A DNA stretch of 64,000 nucleotides, from NCBI GenBank assembly GCA_024236235.1, contig JACKKV010000006.1, positions 1 through 64,000 of the forward strand. The letters run 5' to 3'. The notes beneath the pieces were generated by a model. The model was not told the DNA's origin. It saw nothing but the letters and a program-made list of their open reading frames with translations, and searched no databases. Of this stretch, positions 34,026 to 42,725 are shown in pieces. The stretch comes from Novosphingobium sp. Lineage in GTDB: Bacteria; Pseudomonadota; Alphaproteobacteria; Sphingomonadales; Sphingomonadaceae. Position 1 is the stretch's first letter. Each line of letters begins with the position of its first letter. The position numbers and the translations under genes were made by a program.

Positions 34026-35027
34026 TCAGACACGCAGCACGATCTTGCCGACATGGCTGCCGGCCTCCATCCTGGCATGCGCGGCGGCCGCCTCCGCCAG
34101 CGGAAAGGTGCGGTCCATGACCGGGCGCAATTCGCCCGCCTCCACCAATGGCCAGACCTCGCGCGCGATTTCCTGCGCCAGCAGCGCCTTGAACGTGTCG
34201 GAGCGCGGGCGCAGCGTCGATCCGGTCAGCGTCAGGCGGCGCATCATCACCTGCGCCATGTTGATTTCGGCCCTTGTCCCGCCCTGCACGGCAATGGTGA
34301 CATGGCGGCCATCGTCCGCCAGGCATTTGAGATTGCGCGCGACATAGTCGCCCGACACCATGTCCAGCACGATCTGCACCCCGGCACCGGCAGTGATCCG
34401 GGCGACTTCGGAAACGAAATCGCCGGTCCGGTAATTGATCGCATGTGCCGCGCCAATCGCCAGCGCTGCAGCGCATTTTTCGTCCGACCCGCAAGTGACG
34501 ATCACATTCAGCCCGAACAGGCGGCCCAGCATGATCGCCATGGTCCCGATACCGCTTGTGCCGCCATGAACCAGCAGCGTCTCGCCCTCGCATGCCCAGC
34601 CGCGTTCGAACACGTTGTGCCACACGGTAAACAGGGTTTCGGGCAGGGCTGCTGCCTCGTCCATGGCCAGCCCGTCGGGAACGGGGAGACAGTGATCGGC
34701 CCGGGCGAGGCAATATTCAGCATAGCCACCGCCTGAAACCAGCGCGCACACCCGCTGGCCAGGCAGCACAGGATCAACCCCTTCGCCCAGCATCACCACT
34801 TCGCCTGATATTTCCAGGCCGGGTACAGGCGAAGCGCCCGGCGGCGGCGGATAATGGCCCTGCCGCTGGACGGCGTCGGGCCGGTTGACCCCGGCGCAGG
34901 CGACCTTGACCAGCAGTTCGCCAGGGCCGGGCCGGGGCACCGCAAGGCGTACCGGATGCAGCACTTCGGGCCCGCCCGGCGCGTCGAAATTGACCGCCGT
35001 CATCATGTCCGGAAGCACCATCGCCAT
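34026..35027 (-). CDS. NAD(P)H-quinone oxidoreductase / zinc-binding dehydrogenase family
   Basis: About 333 residues of the medium-chain dehydrogenase superfamily, PIG3/quinone oxidoreductase branch. Landmarks: VACAGVNRPDAVQRQGHYPPP, PGLEISGEVV, DEAAALPETLFTVWHNVFER, LLVHGGTSGIGTMAI (NADPH loop), and RSDTFKALLAQEIAREVWPL. The catalytic-zinc Cys/His set of alcohol dehydrogenases is missing, as in quinone reductases. The ATG at 35027 has AGGAC upstream; ATG 35006 is an alternative. Divergent from the DUF1192 gene. Confidence 0.9.
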   Translation of the reverse strand: MAMVLPDMMTAVNFDAPGGPEVLHPVRLAVPRPGPGELLVKVACAGVNRPDAVQRQGHYPPPPGASPVPGLEISGEVVMLGEGVDPVLPGQRVCALVSGGGYAEYCLARADHCLPVPDGLAMDEAAALPETLFTVWHNVFERGWACEGETLLVHGGTSGIGTMAIMLGRLFGLNVIVTCGSDEKCAAALAIGAAHAINYRTGDFVSEVARITAGAGVQIVLDMVSGDYVARNLKCLADDGRHVTIAVQGGTRAEINMAQVMMRRLTLTGSTLRPRSDTFKALLAQEIAREVWPLVEAGELRPVMDRTFPLAEAAAAHARMEAGSHVGKIVLRV

Positions 35028-35108
35028 CACCGTCTTGTCCTGAGCCCGGTGGGGATATAGCGGCCCGGCCATTGACAGCAAGGCGCAGAAACGGAATGCT
35101 GCGTCGCA

Positions 35109-35315
35109 ATGGAAGATGATGATCGCCCCCGGCTGCGTGGCGATGCCGCCGAGAAACTCTCTGCCGAGAGTCTGGACAGCTATTCGCTGGACGAACTGGA
35201 TGTGCGGATTTCCTTGCTCGAAGCCGAAATCGCCCGGGTCGAATCGCACCGGCTCAAGGCCGCCGCGCATCGCCATGCGGCCGACGCGCTGTTCAGGCCC
35301 CGAACGGACAGCTGA
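35109..35315 (+). CDS. DUF1192 family protein
   Basis: A 68-residue protein with the DUF1192 core LSAESLDSYSLDELDVRISL followed by LEAEIARVESHRLKAAAHRHAA, i.e. an acidic start and one amphipathic helix. The function is unknown; the family is alphaproteobacterial and short. Its ATG lies 81 bp from the divergent oxidoreductase start. The clpA gene follows about 110 bp later on the same strand. Confidence 0.88.
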   Translation: MEDDDRPRLRGDAAEKLSAESLDSYSLDELDVRISLLEAEIARVESHRLKAAAHRHAADALFRPRTDS

Positions 35316-35428
35316 TGCATACGCCCCCTCCCTTTTTTGCCGCACGGGGCCATATAGGGTTGGTTAATTTTATCATTCCATATTCCATTGGCAGTGCCGA
35401 CCATGCCCTGCCCAACAAGGACAAGTGA

Positions 35429-37819
35429 ATGCCAAGCTTTGCCGCGAATCTCGAAAAGACGCTTCACTCCGCGCTCGCCAACGCTTCGGACCGGCGGCAC
35501 GAATATGCGACGCTGGAACATCTGCTGCTGGCATTGATCGAAGATCCGGACGCGGCCGAGGTGATGAGCGCCTGTGGCGTCGATCTGGGCGACCTGAGCG
35601 AGGTGGTGAAGCAGTATCTCGATCAGGAGTATCAGTCCCTCAAGACCGAGGACAAGGCCGATCCGCAGCCGACCGCCGGGTTCCAGCGCGTGATCCAGCG
35701 TGCCATCCTGCATGTCCAGTCATCGGGCAAGGACACGGTAACCGGCGCCAATGTGCTGGTCGCCCTGTTTTCGGAGCGCGACAGCTATGCCGTCTATTTC
35801 CTGCAGCAGCAGGATATGAGCAGGCTCGATGCGGTCAGCTACATCAGCCATGGCATCGGCAAGGGCGGGCGCCAGATCGAAAGCCACACGCCGAGCGGCG
35901 CGGAAGAAAGCGCGCAGCCTGAGGAAAAGAGCGAAAGCAAGCCTTCGGGCAAGGAAACCGCGCTTGACCAGTTCTGCGTCAATCTCAACGAAAAGGCGCT
36001 CGCCGGAAAGGTCGATCCGCTGATCGGGCGCGGGCCGGAAGTGGACCGGACCATCCAGATTCTCTGCCGCCGCTCCAAGAATAACCCGCTCTATGTGGGC
36101 GATCCGGGCGTCGGCAAGACCGCAATCGCCGAGGGGCTGGCGCGCAAGATCGTGGAAGGCGATGTTCCCGAAGTGCTCGAGGATGCAGTGATCTATTCGC
36201 TCGACATGGGCAGCCTGCTGGCCGGTACGCGCTATCGCGGCGATTTCGAGGAACGGCTCAAGCAGGTTGTGTCCGAACTTGAGAAGATGCCGGAAGCCAT
36301 TCTGTTCATTGACGAAATCCACACGGTGATCGGCGCCGGGGCGACCAGTGGCGGGGCGATGGACGCCTCCAACCTGCTCAAGCCCGCGCTTTCCAGCGGT
36401 GCGATCCGCTGCATCGGTTCCACCACTTACAAGGAGTTCCGCAATCACTTCGAAAAGGACCGCGCCCTGCTGCGCCGCTTCCAGAAGATCGACGTGAACG
36501 AACCGACGATCGAGGATACGGTAAAGATCCTCAAGGGACTGCGCTCGGCCTTCGAAGAACACCACAAGGTCAAATACACCCCCGATGCGATCAAGACCGC
36601 GGTTGAGCTGTCCGCGCGCTACATCAATGACCGCAAATTGCCGGACAAGGCGATTGACGTGATTGACGAAGTGGGCGCGATGCAGATGCTGGTCCCGCCC
36701 AGCAAGCGCCGCAAGACGATCACCGCGCGCGAGATCGAGGCGGTGATCGCCACCATGGCGCGCATCCCGCCCAAATCGGTCAGTTCGGACGACAAGAAGG
36801 CGCTCGAAAATCTCGACCGCGATCTCAAGCGTGTGGTCTTTGGGCAGGACAAGGCGATCGAGGTGCTGTCGAGCGCGATGAAGCTCTCCCGCGCGGGGCT
36901 GCGCGATCCGGACAAGCCGATCGGCAATTTCCTGTTTTCCGGCCCGACCGGCGTCGGCAAGACCGAAGTCGCGCGCCAGCTGGCCAGCATCATGGGCATT
37001 CCGTTGCAGCGCTTCGACATGTCGGAATATATGGAACGGCACAGCGTATCGCGGTTGATCGGTGCGCCTCCCGGCTATGTCGGCTACGATCAGGGCGGGT
37101 TGCTGACTGACGCGGTGGACCAGCAGCCGCATTGCGTGCTGTTGCTCGACGAAATCGAGAAGGCGCATCCGGACCTGTTCAACATCCTGTTGCAAGTGAT
37201 GGATAACGGGCGGCTGACCGATCATCACGGCAAGACCGTGGACTTCCGCAATGTCGTGCTGATCATGACCACCAATGCCGGGGCCAGCGACATGGCGCGC
37301 CAGGGCATCGGCTTTGGCGATGTGTCCAAGGAGGACGCGGGCGAAGAAGCCGTGAAGCGCATGTTCACCCCCGAATTCCGCAACCGGCTGGATGCAATCG
37401 TGCCCTTTTCCTATCTCGGCACGGAAGTGGTCAGCCGCGTGGTCGACAAGTTCATCCTCGAACTCGAACTGCAGCTGGCCGAACAGAACGTGCATATCCA
37501 GTTCGATGGCGACGCGCGCAGCTGGCTGGCCAAACGCGGCTATGACAAGCTTTACGGCGCCCGGCCGATGGGCCGCCTGATCCAGGAAAAGGTCAAGCAA
37601 CCGCTGGCGGAGGAACTGCTGTTCGGCAAGCTTGCCAACGGCGGCGAAGTCCATGTCAGCCTGAAAGATGACAAGCTGGCCTTCGAACTGACGCCCGCTG
37701 CGCCCAAGGTGGCAAGGACCAAGGCACGCAAGAAACCCGCCAGCGGGAAAGTGGCGTCCAGAAAGCCTCAGGCCCCCGCCGGAGAAAGCAGGGACAGTGA
37801 CGGCGACGGTGAGGGCTGA
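35429..37819 (+). CDS. clpA: ATP-dependent Clp protease ATP-binding subunit ClpA
   Basis: A 796-residue AAA+ unfoldase. N domain residues 1-150 (two Clp_N repeats), an acidic Ser/Glu linker (150-178), first AAA module with Walker A GDPGVGKT (224-231) and LFIDEIHTVIGAGATSGG, and second module with Walker A GPTGVGKT (about 505-512), LLLDEIEKAHPDLFN and the C-terminal D2-small domain. No ClpB-type middle coiled coil is present, so ClpA. The C-terminal tail (about 765-796) is basic and Ala/Lys/Ser-rich. It feeds substrates to ClpP; in many bacteria clpS is directly upstream, but here it is not. AAGGAC precedes the ATG. Confidence 0.96.
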   Translation: MPSFAANLEKTLHSALANASDRRHEYATLEHLLLALIEDPDAAEVMSACGVDLGDLSEVVKQYLDQEYQSLKTEDKADPQPTAGFQRVIQRAILHVQSSGKDTVTGANVLVALFSERDSYAVYFLQQQDMSRLDAVSYISHGIGKGGRQIESHTPSGAEESAQPEEKSESKPSGKETALDQFCVNLNEKALAGKVDPLIGRGPEVDRTIQILCRRSKNNPLYVGDPGVGKTAIAEGLARKIVEGDVPEVLEDAVIYSLDMGSLLAGTRYRGDFEERLKQVVSELEKMPEAILFIDEIHTVIGAGATSGGAMDASNLLKPALSSGAIRCIGSTTYKEFRNHFEKDRALLRRFQKIDVNEPTIEDTVKILKGLRSAFEEHHKVKYTPDAIKTAVELSARYINDRKLPDKAIDVIDEVGAMQMLVPPSKRRKTITAREIEAVIATMARIPPKSVSSDDKKALENLDRDLKRVVFGQDKAIEVLSSAMKLSRAGLRDPDKPIGNFLFSGPTGVGKTEVARQLASIMGIPLQRFDMSEYMERHSVSRLIGAPPGYVGYDQGGLLTDAVDQQPHCVLLLDEIEKAHPDLFNILLQVMDNGRLTDHHGKTVDFRNVVLIMTTNAGASDMARQGIGFGDVSKEDAGEEAVKRMFTPEFRNRLDAIVPFSYLGTEVVSRVVDKFILELELQLAEQNVHIQFDGDARSWLAKRGYDKLYGARPMGRLIQEKVKQPLAEELLFGKLANGGEVHVSLKDDKLAFELTPAAPKVARTKARKKPASGKVASRKPQAPAGESRDSDGDGEG

Positions 37820-37900
37820 ATATGCCAGTTTCAGATTTAAACTATTGATTTGAAATATTATTTTGGTTTTATGCCAAGGGTGGCAAGCTTGCGCTGGATC
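37820..37900. other. AT-rich tract between clpA and the haemoglobin gene
   Basis: Bases about 37822-37873 are nearly two-thirds A+T in a window that is otherwise mostly above 60% G+C, including ATTTAAACTATTGATTTG. No hairpin with a T tail is obvious. It may hold the promoter region (UP-like element) of the truncated haemoglobin gene or a terminator region of clpA; no consensus promoter is recognised. Confidence 0.35.
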
Positions 37901-37967
37901 AAGGTGCTGGCTCCGCATTGGGACCATATGCGGGTCTGGATGAAACCGCGCGGGAGTTGTGCAGGCG

Positions 37968-38366
37968 ATGGCCGGTCAGGCAAATGAAACGAAAACCGCT
38001 TTCGAGGCGATGGGCGGCCACGACACGATCCGGCGCGTGGTCAATCGTTTCTATGACCTGATGGACAGCGAGCCCGCCTATGCCGAATTGCGGGCCATGC
38101 ATGCGCCTGATCTGGCGCCGATGCGCGAATCGCTGGCCAGTTTCCTGGCGGGCTGGTCTGGTGGCCCGCGCGACTGGTTCGAGCAAAATCCCGGGAAATG
38201 CATGATGAGCGCGCACGGCGGCTTTGCGATTTCGCAGAAGACCGCAGCGCAATGGGCCGAAGCCATGCAGCGCGCCATTGCGGATTGCGGGCCGGAAAGC
38301 CGCGAACTGGGCGATGCCCTGGCGAAAATCCTGTCACAGCTGGCCATGGGCATGGCCCGCGACTGA
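37968..38366 (+). CDS. Group II truncated haemoglobin
   Basis: A 132-residue 2-on-2 globin. B10 Tyr is at about Y29 in NRFYDLMD; the proximal F8 His is H83 in MMSAHGGFAIS; WSGGPRDWFEQNPG is the group II loop and the Trp in AAQWAEAMQRA corresponds to TrpG8. Known roles of the group: NO and oxygen chemistry and redox protection. A GTG at 37959 would add three residues, but GGGAG lies too close to it; I choose ATG 37968. Separate from clpA by an AT-rich stretch. Confidence 0.92.
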   Translation: MAGQANETKTAFEAMGGHDTIRRVVNRFYDLMDSEPAYAELRAMHAPDLAPMRESLASFLAGWSGGPRDWFEQNPGKCMMSAHGGFAISQKTAAQWAEAMQRAIADCGPESRELGDALAKILSQLAMGMARD

Positions 38367-38412
38367 TTGCTCCGTTCCCAAAAGCGCCAACCGGCGCTAG
38401 GCTCGGCGTTCG

Positions 38413-39072
38413 ATGGAACAGCTTGACCGTTCGCGCCAGACGATTGCACTGCTCGCTGCGGCGCTGGCCGGATTTGTCGATGCGGTCGGATTCCTCTCGG
38501 CGGATGGCTATTTCGTCTCCTTCATGTCCGGCAACACCACCCGGCTGGCGGTTGACCTGGCGATCGACCCGCATGGCGCAGTGATCCCCGCGCTCATCAT
38601 CATCGGCTTTGTTGCGGGGGTGGCGGGCGGCGCACTGCTGGCCGAAGCCAGTGGGAGCTGGAGGAAACCGGCGGTTCTGGGCAGCAGCGGCGCCCTGTTG
38701 CTGATTGCTGCGCAGCTGCGCTGGGAAGGGCTGACGACAGCATCCCTTCTCCCCATGGTGCTGGCGATGGGCGTGCTCAACAACACATTCCGGCGCGATG
38801 GCGAGGTTGCGGTCGGGCTTACCTACATGACCGGCGCGCTGGTCCGACTGGGACAGGCGCTTGGCGCCAGGCTGGCGGGGAAACCTCTGGCCGCAGGCTG
38901 GGGCGCGTCACTCGCCCTGTGGAGCAGTCTGGCCCTGGGCGGAGTGGCGGGGGCGATCCTCAGCGTCAGCTATCTTGAAAATCCGCTCTGGCTCGCGGCA
39001 GCACTCGCCTTGGCCCTTGCCGCATTCGCTGCGAATATTGTCCGGCACGAACGGGTTAGCGCTCGATCCTGA
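38413..39072 (+). CDS. YoaK/DUF1275 family membrane protein
   Basis: A 219-residue protein with six hydrophobic segments. AALAGFVDAVGFLSADGYFV and SFMSGNTTRLAVDL are the DUF1275 signature, LTYMTGALVRLGQAL the second conserved loop. The family is of small integral membrane proteins of unknown function, possibly transporters. It follows the globin gene by about 45 bp and could share its transcript. Its 3' end overlaps the convergent DUF167 gene by 17 bases. Confidence 0.9.
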   Translation: MEQLDRSRQTIALLAAALAGFVDAVGFLSADGYFVSFMSGNTTRLAVDLAIDPHGAVIPALIIIGFVAGVAGGALLAEASGSWRKPAVLGSSGALLLIAAQLRWEGLTTASLLPMVLAMGVLNNTFRRDGEVAVGLTYMTGALVRLGQALGARLAGKPLAAGWGASLALWSSLALGGVAGAILSVSYLENPLWLAAALALALAAFAANIVRHERVSARS

Positions 39073-39337
39073 CCAGCTTGTCGCGGCCAGTCGCGCCGCG
39101 CAACATGTGCAGTCGTGACGTCGCGAGCCCCAGCGCGGCACTCAGGATTTCCAGCACCGCCGCGTTGGCTTCCCCGTCCCTGGGCTTCGCCCGGACCTTT
39201 ACGACGAGCCGGTCACCGTCAATCGCGACCCCTTCCACCCGTGCGCCGGGGATGACGCGCAGCGCCAGCCGCCCCTCGGCATCGGCCAGCGCCAGTATTG
39301 CCTGGGCGGGCGGAAATTCAGCCCTGGGCCGCGCCAT
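39056..39337 (-). CDS. DUF167 (YggU-like) family protein
   Basis: A 93-residue protein with RLALRVIPGARVEGVAI, RLVVKVRAKPRDGEANAAV and the ending RLHMLRGATGRDKLVRI, which are the DUF167/YggU core. The function is not established. I start at ATG 39337, which gives the normal family length and overlaps the carbonic anhydrase gene by 20 bases; longer frame options run inside that gene. Confidence 0.9.
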   Translation of the reverse strand: MARPRAEFPPAQAILALADAEGRLALRVIPGARVEGVAIDGDRLVVKVRAKPRDGEANAAVLEILSAALGLATSRLHMLRGATGRDKLVRIER

Positions 39338-39890
39338 CCACCGCCGCGCGATGAATCCGGCCGTTTTCGACATAGCCTGCAACGCCGGCCTGCATGTCAG
39401 CCAGGGCCGCATCAGTCAGATCGCGTGCATATTTGGCCGGGCGGCCCATCCACAGCTGGCGCGATTCAATGTGCTTGCCGGGCGAGAGCATGGCCCCGGC
39501 GGCCAGCATCCCGTCGCTTTCCACCACGCAGCCGTCCATGATGATGGAGCCAAGGCCGATGAAGGCGCGATCGTGCAGCGTGCAGCCATGCACCATCGCC
39601 ATATGGCCGATCAGCACATCTTCGCCGATGATCGTGGGATGGCCCTCGGGCCTGTTCGGTTTCGGCTTGTCGCAATGAACGACGGTGCCGTCCTGGATAT
39701 TGCTGCGCGCGCCGACCACGATCCGGTTGATGTCGCCCCTGATTACGCAATTGTACCAGATGCTCACGTCAGGTCCGATTTCGACATCGCCCATGATCCT
39801 GCATCCCGGCGCGATAAAGGCGCTGTCGTGAATGCGCGGAATCTTGCCATAGACGGGCAAGATCGTGGTTCCGGGGGGAGAGGCAGGCAT
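39318..39890 (-). CDS. Gamma carbonic anhydrase family protein
   Basis: A 190-residue left-handed beta-helix protein. Hexapeptide repeats run from about residue 22 to 140; metal-ligand His residues appear in VVHCDKP, EDVLIGHMAMVHGCTLHDR, matching gamma-class carbonic anhydrases of the YrdA/PaaY type. Activity may be CO2 hydration or unknown thioester-related chemistry. It starts 3 bp after hemB, so hemB-gammaCA-DUF167 is one operon. Confidence 0.9.
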   Translation of the reverse strand: MPASPPGTTILPVYGKIPRIHDSAFIAPGCRIMGDVEIGPDVSIWYNCVIRGDINRIVVGARSNIQDGTVVHCDKPKPNRPEGHPTIIGEDVLIGHMAMVHGCTLHDRAFIGLGSIIMDGCVVESDGMLAAGAMLSPGKHIESRQLWMGRPAKYARDLTDAALADMQAGVAGYVENGRIHRAAVDGAAQG

Positions 39891-39893
39891 GAT

Positions 39894-40889
39894 TCAGGCT
39901 CCGAGCAGTTTTGCGGCCAGAGGCGCGTGATAGGTCAGCACACCCGAGCAGCCAGCGCGCTTGAACGAGGTAAGTGTTTCGAGCACCAGCGCCTCGCGGT
40001 CCCCCGCGCCAGCAGCCACGGCGGCTTCTATCATCGCATATTCGCCGCTGACCTGATAGGCAAACACCGGCACTTCGAAGCGTTCCTTCACCCGGCGCAC
40101 GATGTCGAGATAGGGCAGGCCGGGTTTGACCATCACACTGTCGGCCCCCTCTGCAATATCCAGCGCAACCTCGCGCAGCGCCTCTTCCCCGTTGGCTGGG
40201 TCCATCTGATAGGTTTTCTTGTCGCCTTTGAGCAGACCGCCCGAGCCCACGGCATCGCGGAACGGCCCATAGAAGGCGGAAGCATATTTGGCCGCGTAGC
40301 TCATGATCTGGATGTTCGCGTGGCCTTCTTCCTCCAGCGCCTCGCGAATCGCACCGATGCGACCATCCATCATGTCCGACGGAGCAATGATGTCAGCGCC
40401 AGCCGCCGCCTGGTTCAGGCTTTGCCCGATCAGCATGTCCACCGTGGCATCATTGACGACATAGCCGGTTTCATCCAGCAGCCCATCCTGGCCATGCGCG
40501 GTGTAGGGATCAAGTGCAACATCAGTCAGCACGCCGATCGCATCCCCGCAGGCATCCTTGATCGCGCGGATCGCGCGGCACATCAGATTGTCGGGATTCA
40601 GCGCCTCCATCCCGTCATCGCTGCGGCGGCCCGGCTGCGTGTTGGGAAAGAGCGCGAGACAGGGAATACCCAGCGCCAGCGCCTCGCGCGCGCGCTCTGC
40701 CACCAGATCGACGGACCAGCGCAACACGCCCGGCAGTGATACGACCGGCTCTTCCACCCCTGCGCCTTCGGTCACGAACAGCGGCCAGATGAGATCGGCC
40801 GGGGTCAGCACCGTTTCGCGATGCAATGCCCGGCTCCAGCCGGAACTGCGGCTGCGGCGCATGCGCAGGGCGGGATAGGAAGCGATCAT
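39894..40889 (-). CDS. hemB: Porphobilinogen synthase (delta-aminolevulinic acid dehydratase)
   Basis: A 331-residue HemB. The two active-site Lys are in SYAAKYASAFYGPFRDA and VMVKPGLPYLDIV. The metal loop reads DVALDPYTAHGQDG, with Asp/Ala in place of the zinc Cys triplet, so this is the Mg-dependent, Cys-free type. Known role: joins two 5-aminolevulinate molecules to porphobilinogen for haem synthesis. It precedes the gamma-carbonic anhydrase gene. Confidence 0.95.
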   Translation of the reverse strand: MIASYPALRMRRSRSSGWSRALHRETVLTPADLIWPLFVTEGAGVEEPVVSLPGVLRWSVDLVAERAREALALGIPCLALFPNTQPGRRSDDGMEALNPDNLMCRAIRAIKDACGDAIGVLTDVALDPYTAHGQDGLLDETGYVVNDATVDMLIGQSLNQAAAGADIIAPSDMMDGRIGAIREALEEEGHANIQIMSYAAKYASAFYGPFRDAVGSGGLLKGDKKTYQMDPANGEEALREVALDIAEGADSVMVKPGLPYLDIVRRVKERFEVPVFAYQVSGEYAMIEAAVAAGAGDREALVLETLTSFKRAGCSGVLTYHAPLAAKLLGA

Positions 40890-40934
40890 GTCCGTTCCCT
40901 GCCGGAAAATCGGCAGGGCATCAATCCGTCACGC

Positions 40935-42557
40935 TCAAGGCAGGCGCTGCGGCCGATCAATCCGGTCAATCTCGCGGGCGGGCACCGCCGCACTCGCGCC
41001 ACTTGGTGCCAGGCTGGCCAGCGCAGCGCCCGGCTCCACCTGCTTCAGCGTTGCCAGCTGCGCCTTGAAACGGGCCAGCTCTTCACCGCTTAGCTGCGCG
41101 CGCGTGGTGAACTGCACCCCGGCAGGGTTGATCGTCGCCCCGTTGCGATACATTTCATAATGCAGATGTGGCCCGGTGGAGAGGCCGGTGGAACCGACAT
41201 AGCCGATTACCTGCCCGCGCCGCACGCTGGTGCCCGGCGACACCGCGATCCGGCTCATATGTGCATAGCCCGTCGCCAGACTCCCGCCATGATTGAGCTT
41301 CACGAAATTGCCATGCCCGCCATGGCGCCCGGCAAATTCAACCCGGCCATCGCTGACCGCGTAGATCGGCGCGCCATAGGAAGCCTTGAAATCCAGCCCC
41401 TTGTGCATGCGCTTGTAACCGAGAATCGGGTGGCGGCGCATACCGAAGCCGGAGGTGATCCGGCCATTGACCGGCGAAAACAGCCCGCTGCGGGTTTCGC
41501 CCACGCCCGACGCCTCGAAAAAGCGGCCCTCGCGGCCCCAGCGCATCAGCTGAACCTTCGGCTTGCCGCCCCGGTCGACCCCGGCATAGAGCAGATCGCC
41601 CAGTTCGGTTTCGCCGGTTTCCGCCCGCTTGTAGGCAACGATCAGGTCAAAAGTATCGGATGCGCCCAGGGCGCTTTCCAGATCCAGCTGTTCGCCCAGC
41701 GCGCGCAGATATTGCTGCACCGCCTTGGGCGGAGCGCCGGCATTGCGCGCGGCGCGATAAAGGCTCGTCCCCACGACACCGCGAATGCGCAACGGCGTTG
41801 CGTCCACCCGGATCGGGCGCGGGTCGAGCACCAGCCGCCCGTCACGCCGGTTAAGCGCCAGTTCCAGATCGAAACGCGCGCGGAAGGATAGCGAATCCAG
41901 CGGGCGCGGCTGTCCGCTTGCCTCGCGGCGGCCAAGCACGATGTCGATGCGGGTGCCGGCGGGAATTTCGCTGAGCGGAACGGTGCCCGCCACCATCTCG
42001 CTCACTCGCGCGGCATCCCCGGCACCCACCCCTGCGCGCTGCAACATGCGCCCGAAACTGTCGCCCTGGGCCAGCGTTGCCACCATTTCGATCCGCGGAC
42101 GTTCGGGCGCGGACTTCAGTGGCACGACCGCAGCGGTGGCGCCCATGTGGCGTCCGCTGTCCGCGCCCAGCGCCAGGGGCAGGATCATCTGGCTGCGAAA
42201 TTCATCGCGCGCGCCTTCATCGATATGCATGGCTGGCGCGGCTTCGAGCGGAGCAAAGTCGGGCCAGAGGGCAAGACTGAACGCGGTCAGCCCGAGCAGT
42301 GTGCCCAGCCCGCGAAACCAGCGCGCGCTGCCGATGTCCTGAGCGAGGTCGGGGGCGAAATCGATGGCCTCGACCTGACTGTACAGACGCTCGCGCCATT
42401 CGGCGACGCGTTCGCTCCAGGGGCGCTGACGGCTATGCACGCCGCGCTGCACCTGATCGAGTATCTGGCCGCGCGAAAGCGCGACCGTTCCCGCATGGGA
42501 ACCGCCGCTTTCGCCGAAGAATTGTCCGGCCCCGAAAATTTCGCGCGATCTGAACAA
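40935..42557 (-). CDS. M23 family metallopeptidase, 540 aa
   Basis: A 540-residue envelope peptidase with one N-terminal membrane segment (about 80-98, FRGLGTLLGLTAFSLAL). A LysM/OapA-like region follows (TLAQGDSFGRMLQRAGV, about 160-200) and a C-terminal M23 domain with intact ligands: GMRRHPILGYKRMHKGLDF (HxxxD) and STGPHLHYEMYR (HxH). It should cut peptidoglycan peptides in the periplasm, like MepM/NlpD-type enzymes. The start is a TTG at 42557 with AGGAGG eight bases upstream; no ATG fits as well. It is divergent from the SUV3-type helicase. Confidence 0.92.
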   Translation of the reverse strand: MFRSREIFGAGQFFGESGGSHAGTVALSRGQILDQVQRGVHSRQRPWSERVAEWRERLYSQVEAIDFAPDLAQDIGSARWFRGLGTLLGLTAFSLALWPDFAPLEAAPAMHIDEGARDEFRSQMILPLALGADSGRHMGATAAVVPLKSAPERPRIEMVATLAQGDSFGRMLQRAGVGAGDAARVSEMVAGTVPLSEIPAGTRIDIVLGRREASGQPRPLDSLSFRARFDLELALNRRDGRLVLDPRPIRVDATPLRIRGVVGTSLYRAARNAGAPPKAVQQYLRALGEQLDLESALGASDTFDLIVAYKRAETGETELGDLLYAGVDRGGKPKVQLMRWGREGRFFEASGVGETRSGLFSPVNGRITSGFGMRRHPILGYKRMHKGLDFKASYGAPIYAVSDGRVEFAGRHGGHGNFVKLNHGGSLATGYAHMSRIAVSPGTSVRRGQVIGYVGSTGLSTGPHLHYEMYRNGATINPAGVQFTTRAQLSGEELARFKAQLATLKQVEPGAALASLAPSGASAAVPAREIDRIDRPQRLP

Positions 42558-42725
42558 GCGCGCCCCTCCTGAATGGCCGCCCAGCCAGGCGCAGGACCGC
42601 GACCCGGTCCCGCTGGCTCTCTGGCGGAAATCCTAAACCAGACAAAGTTAATCTTCAGCTAAGAGCGGTAAAGTGAGTCTCCGGCGCGGCCAGTTGCGAC
42701 GCCATGGCGGATATCGCAGGAGCAT

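Noticed and set aside
35720..37927. 735-residue ORF antisense to clpA
   Set aside because: It lies wholly opposite the well-supported clpA reading frame, is His/Gly/Arg-rich and has no start signal; such long shadows are expected in GC-rich DNA.
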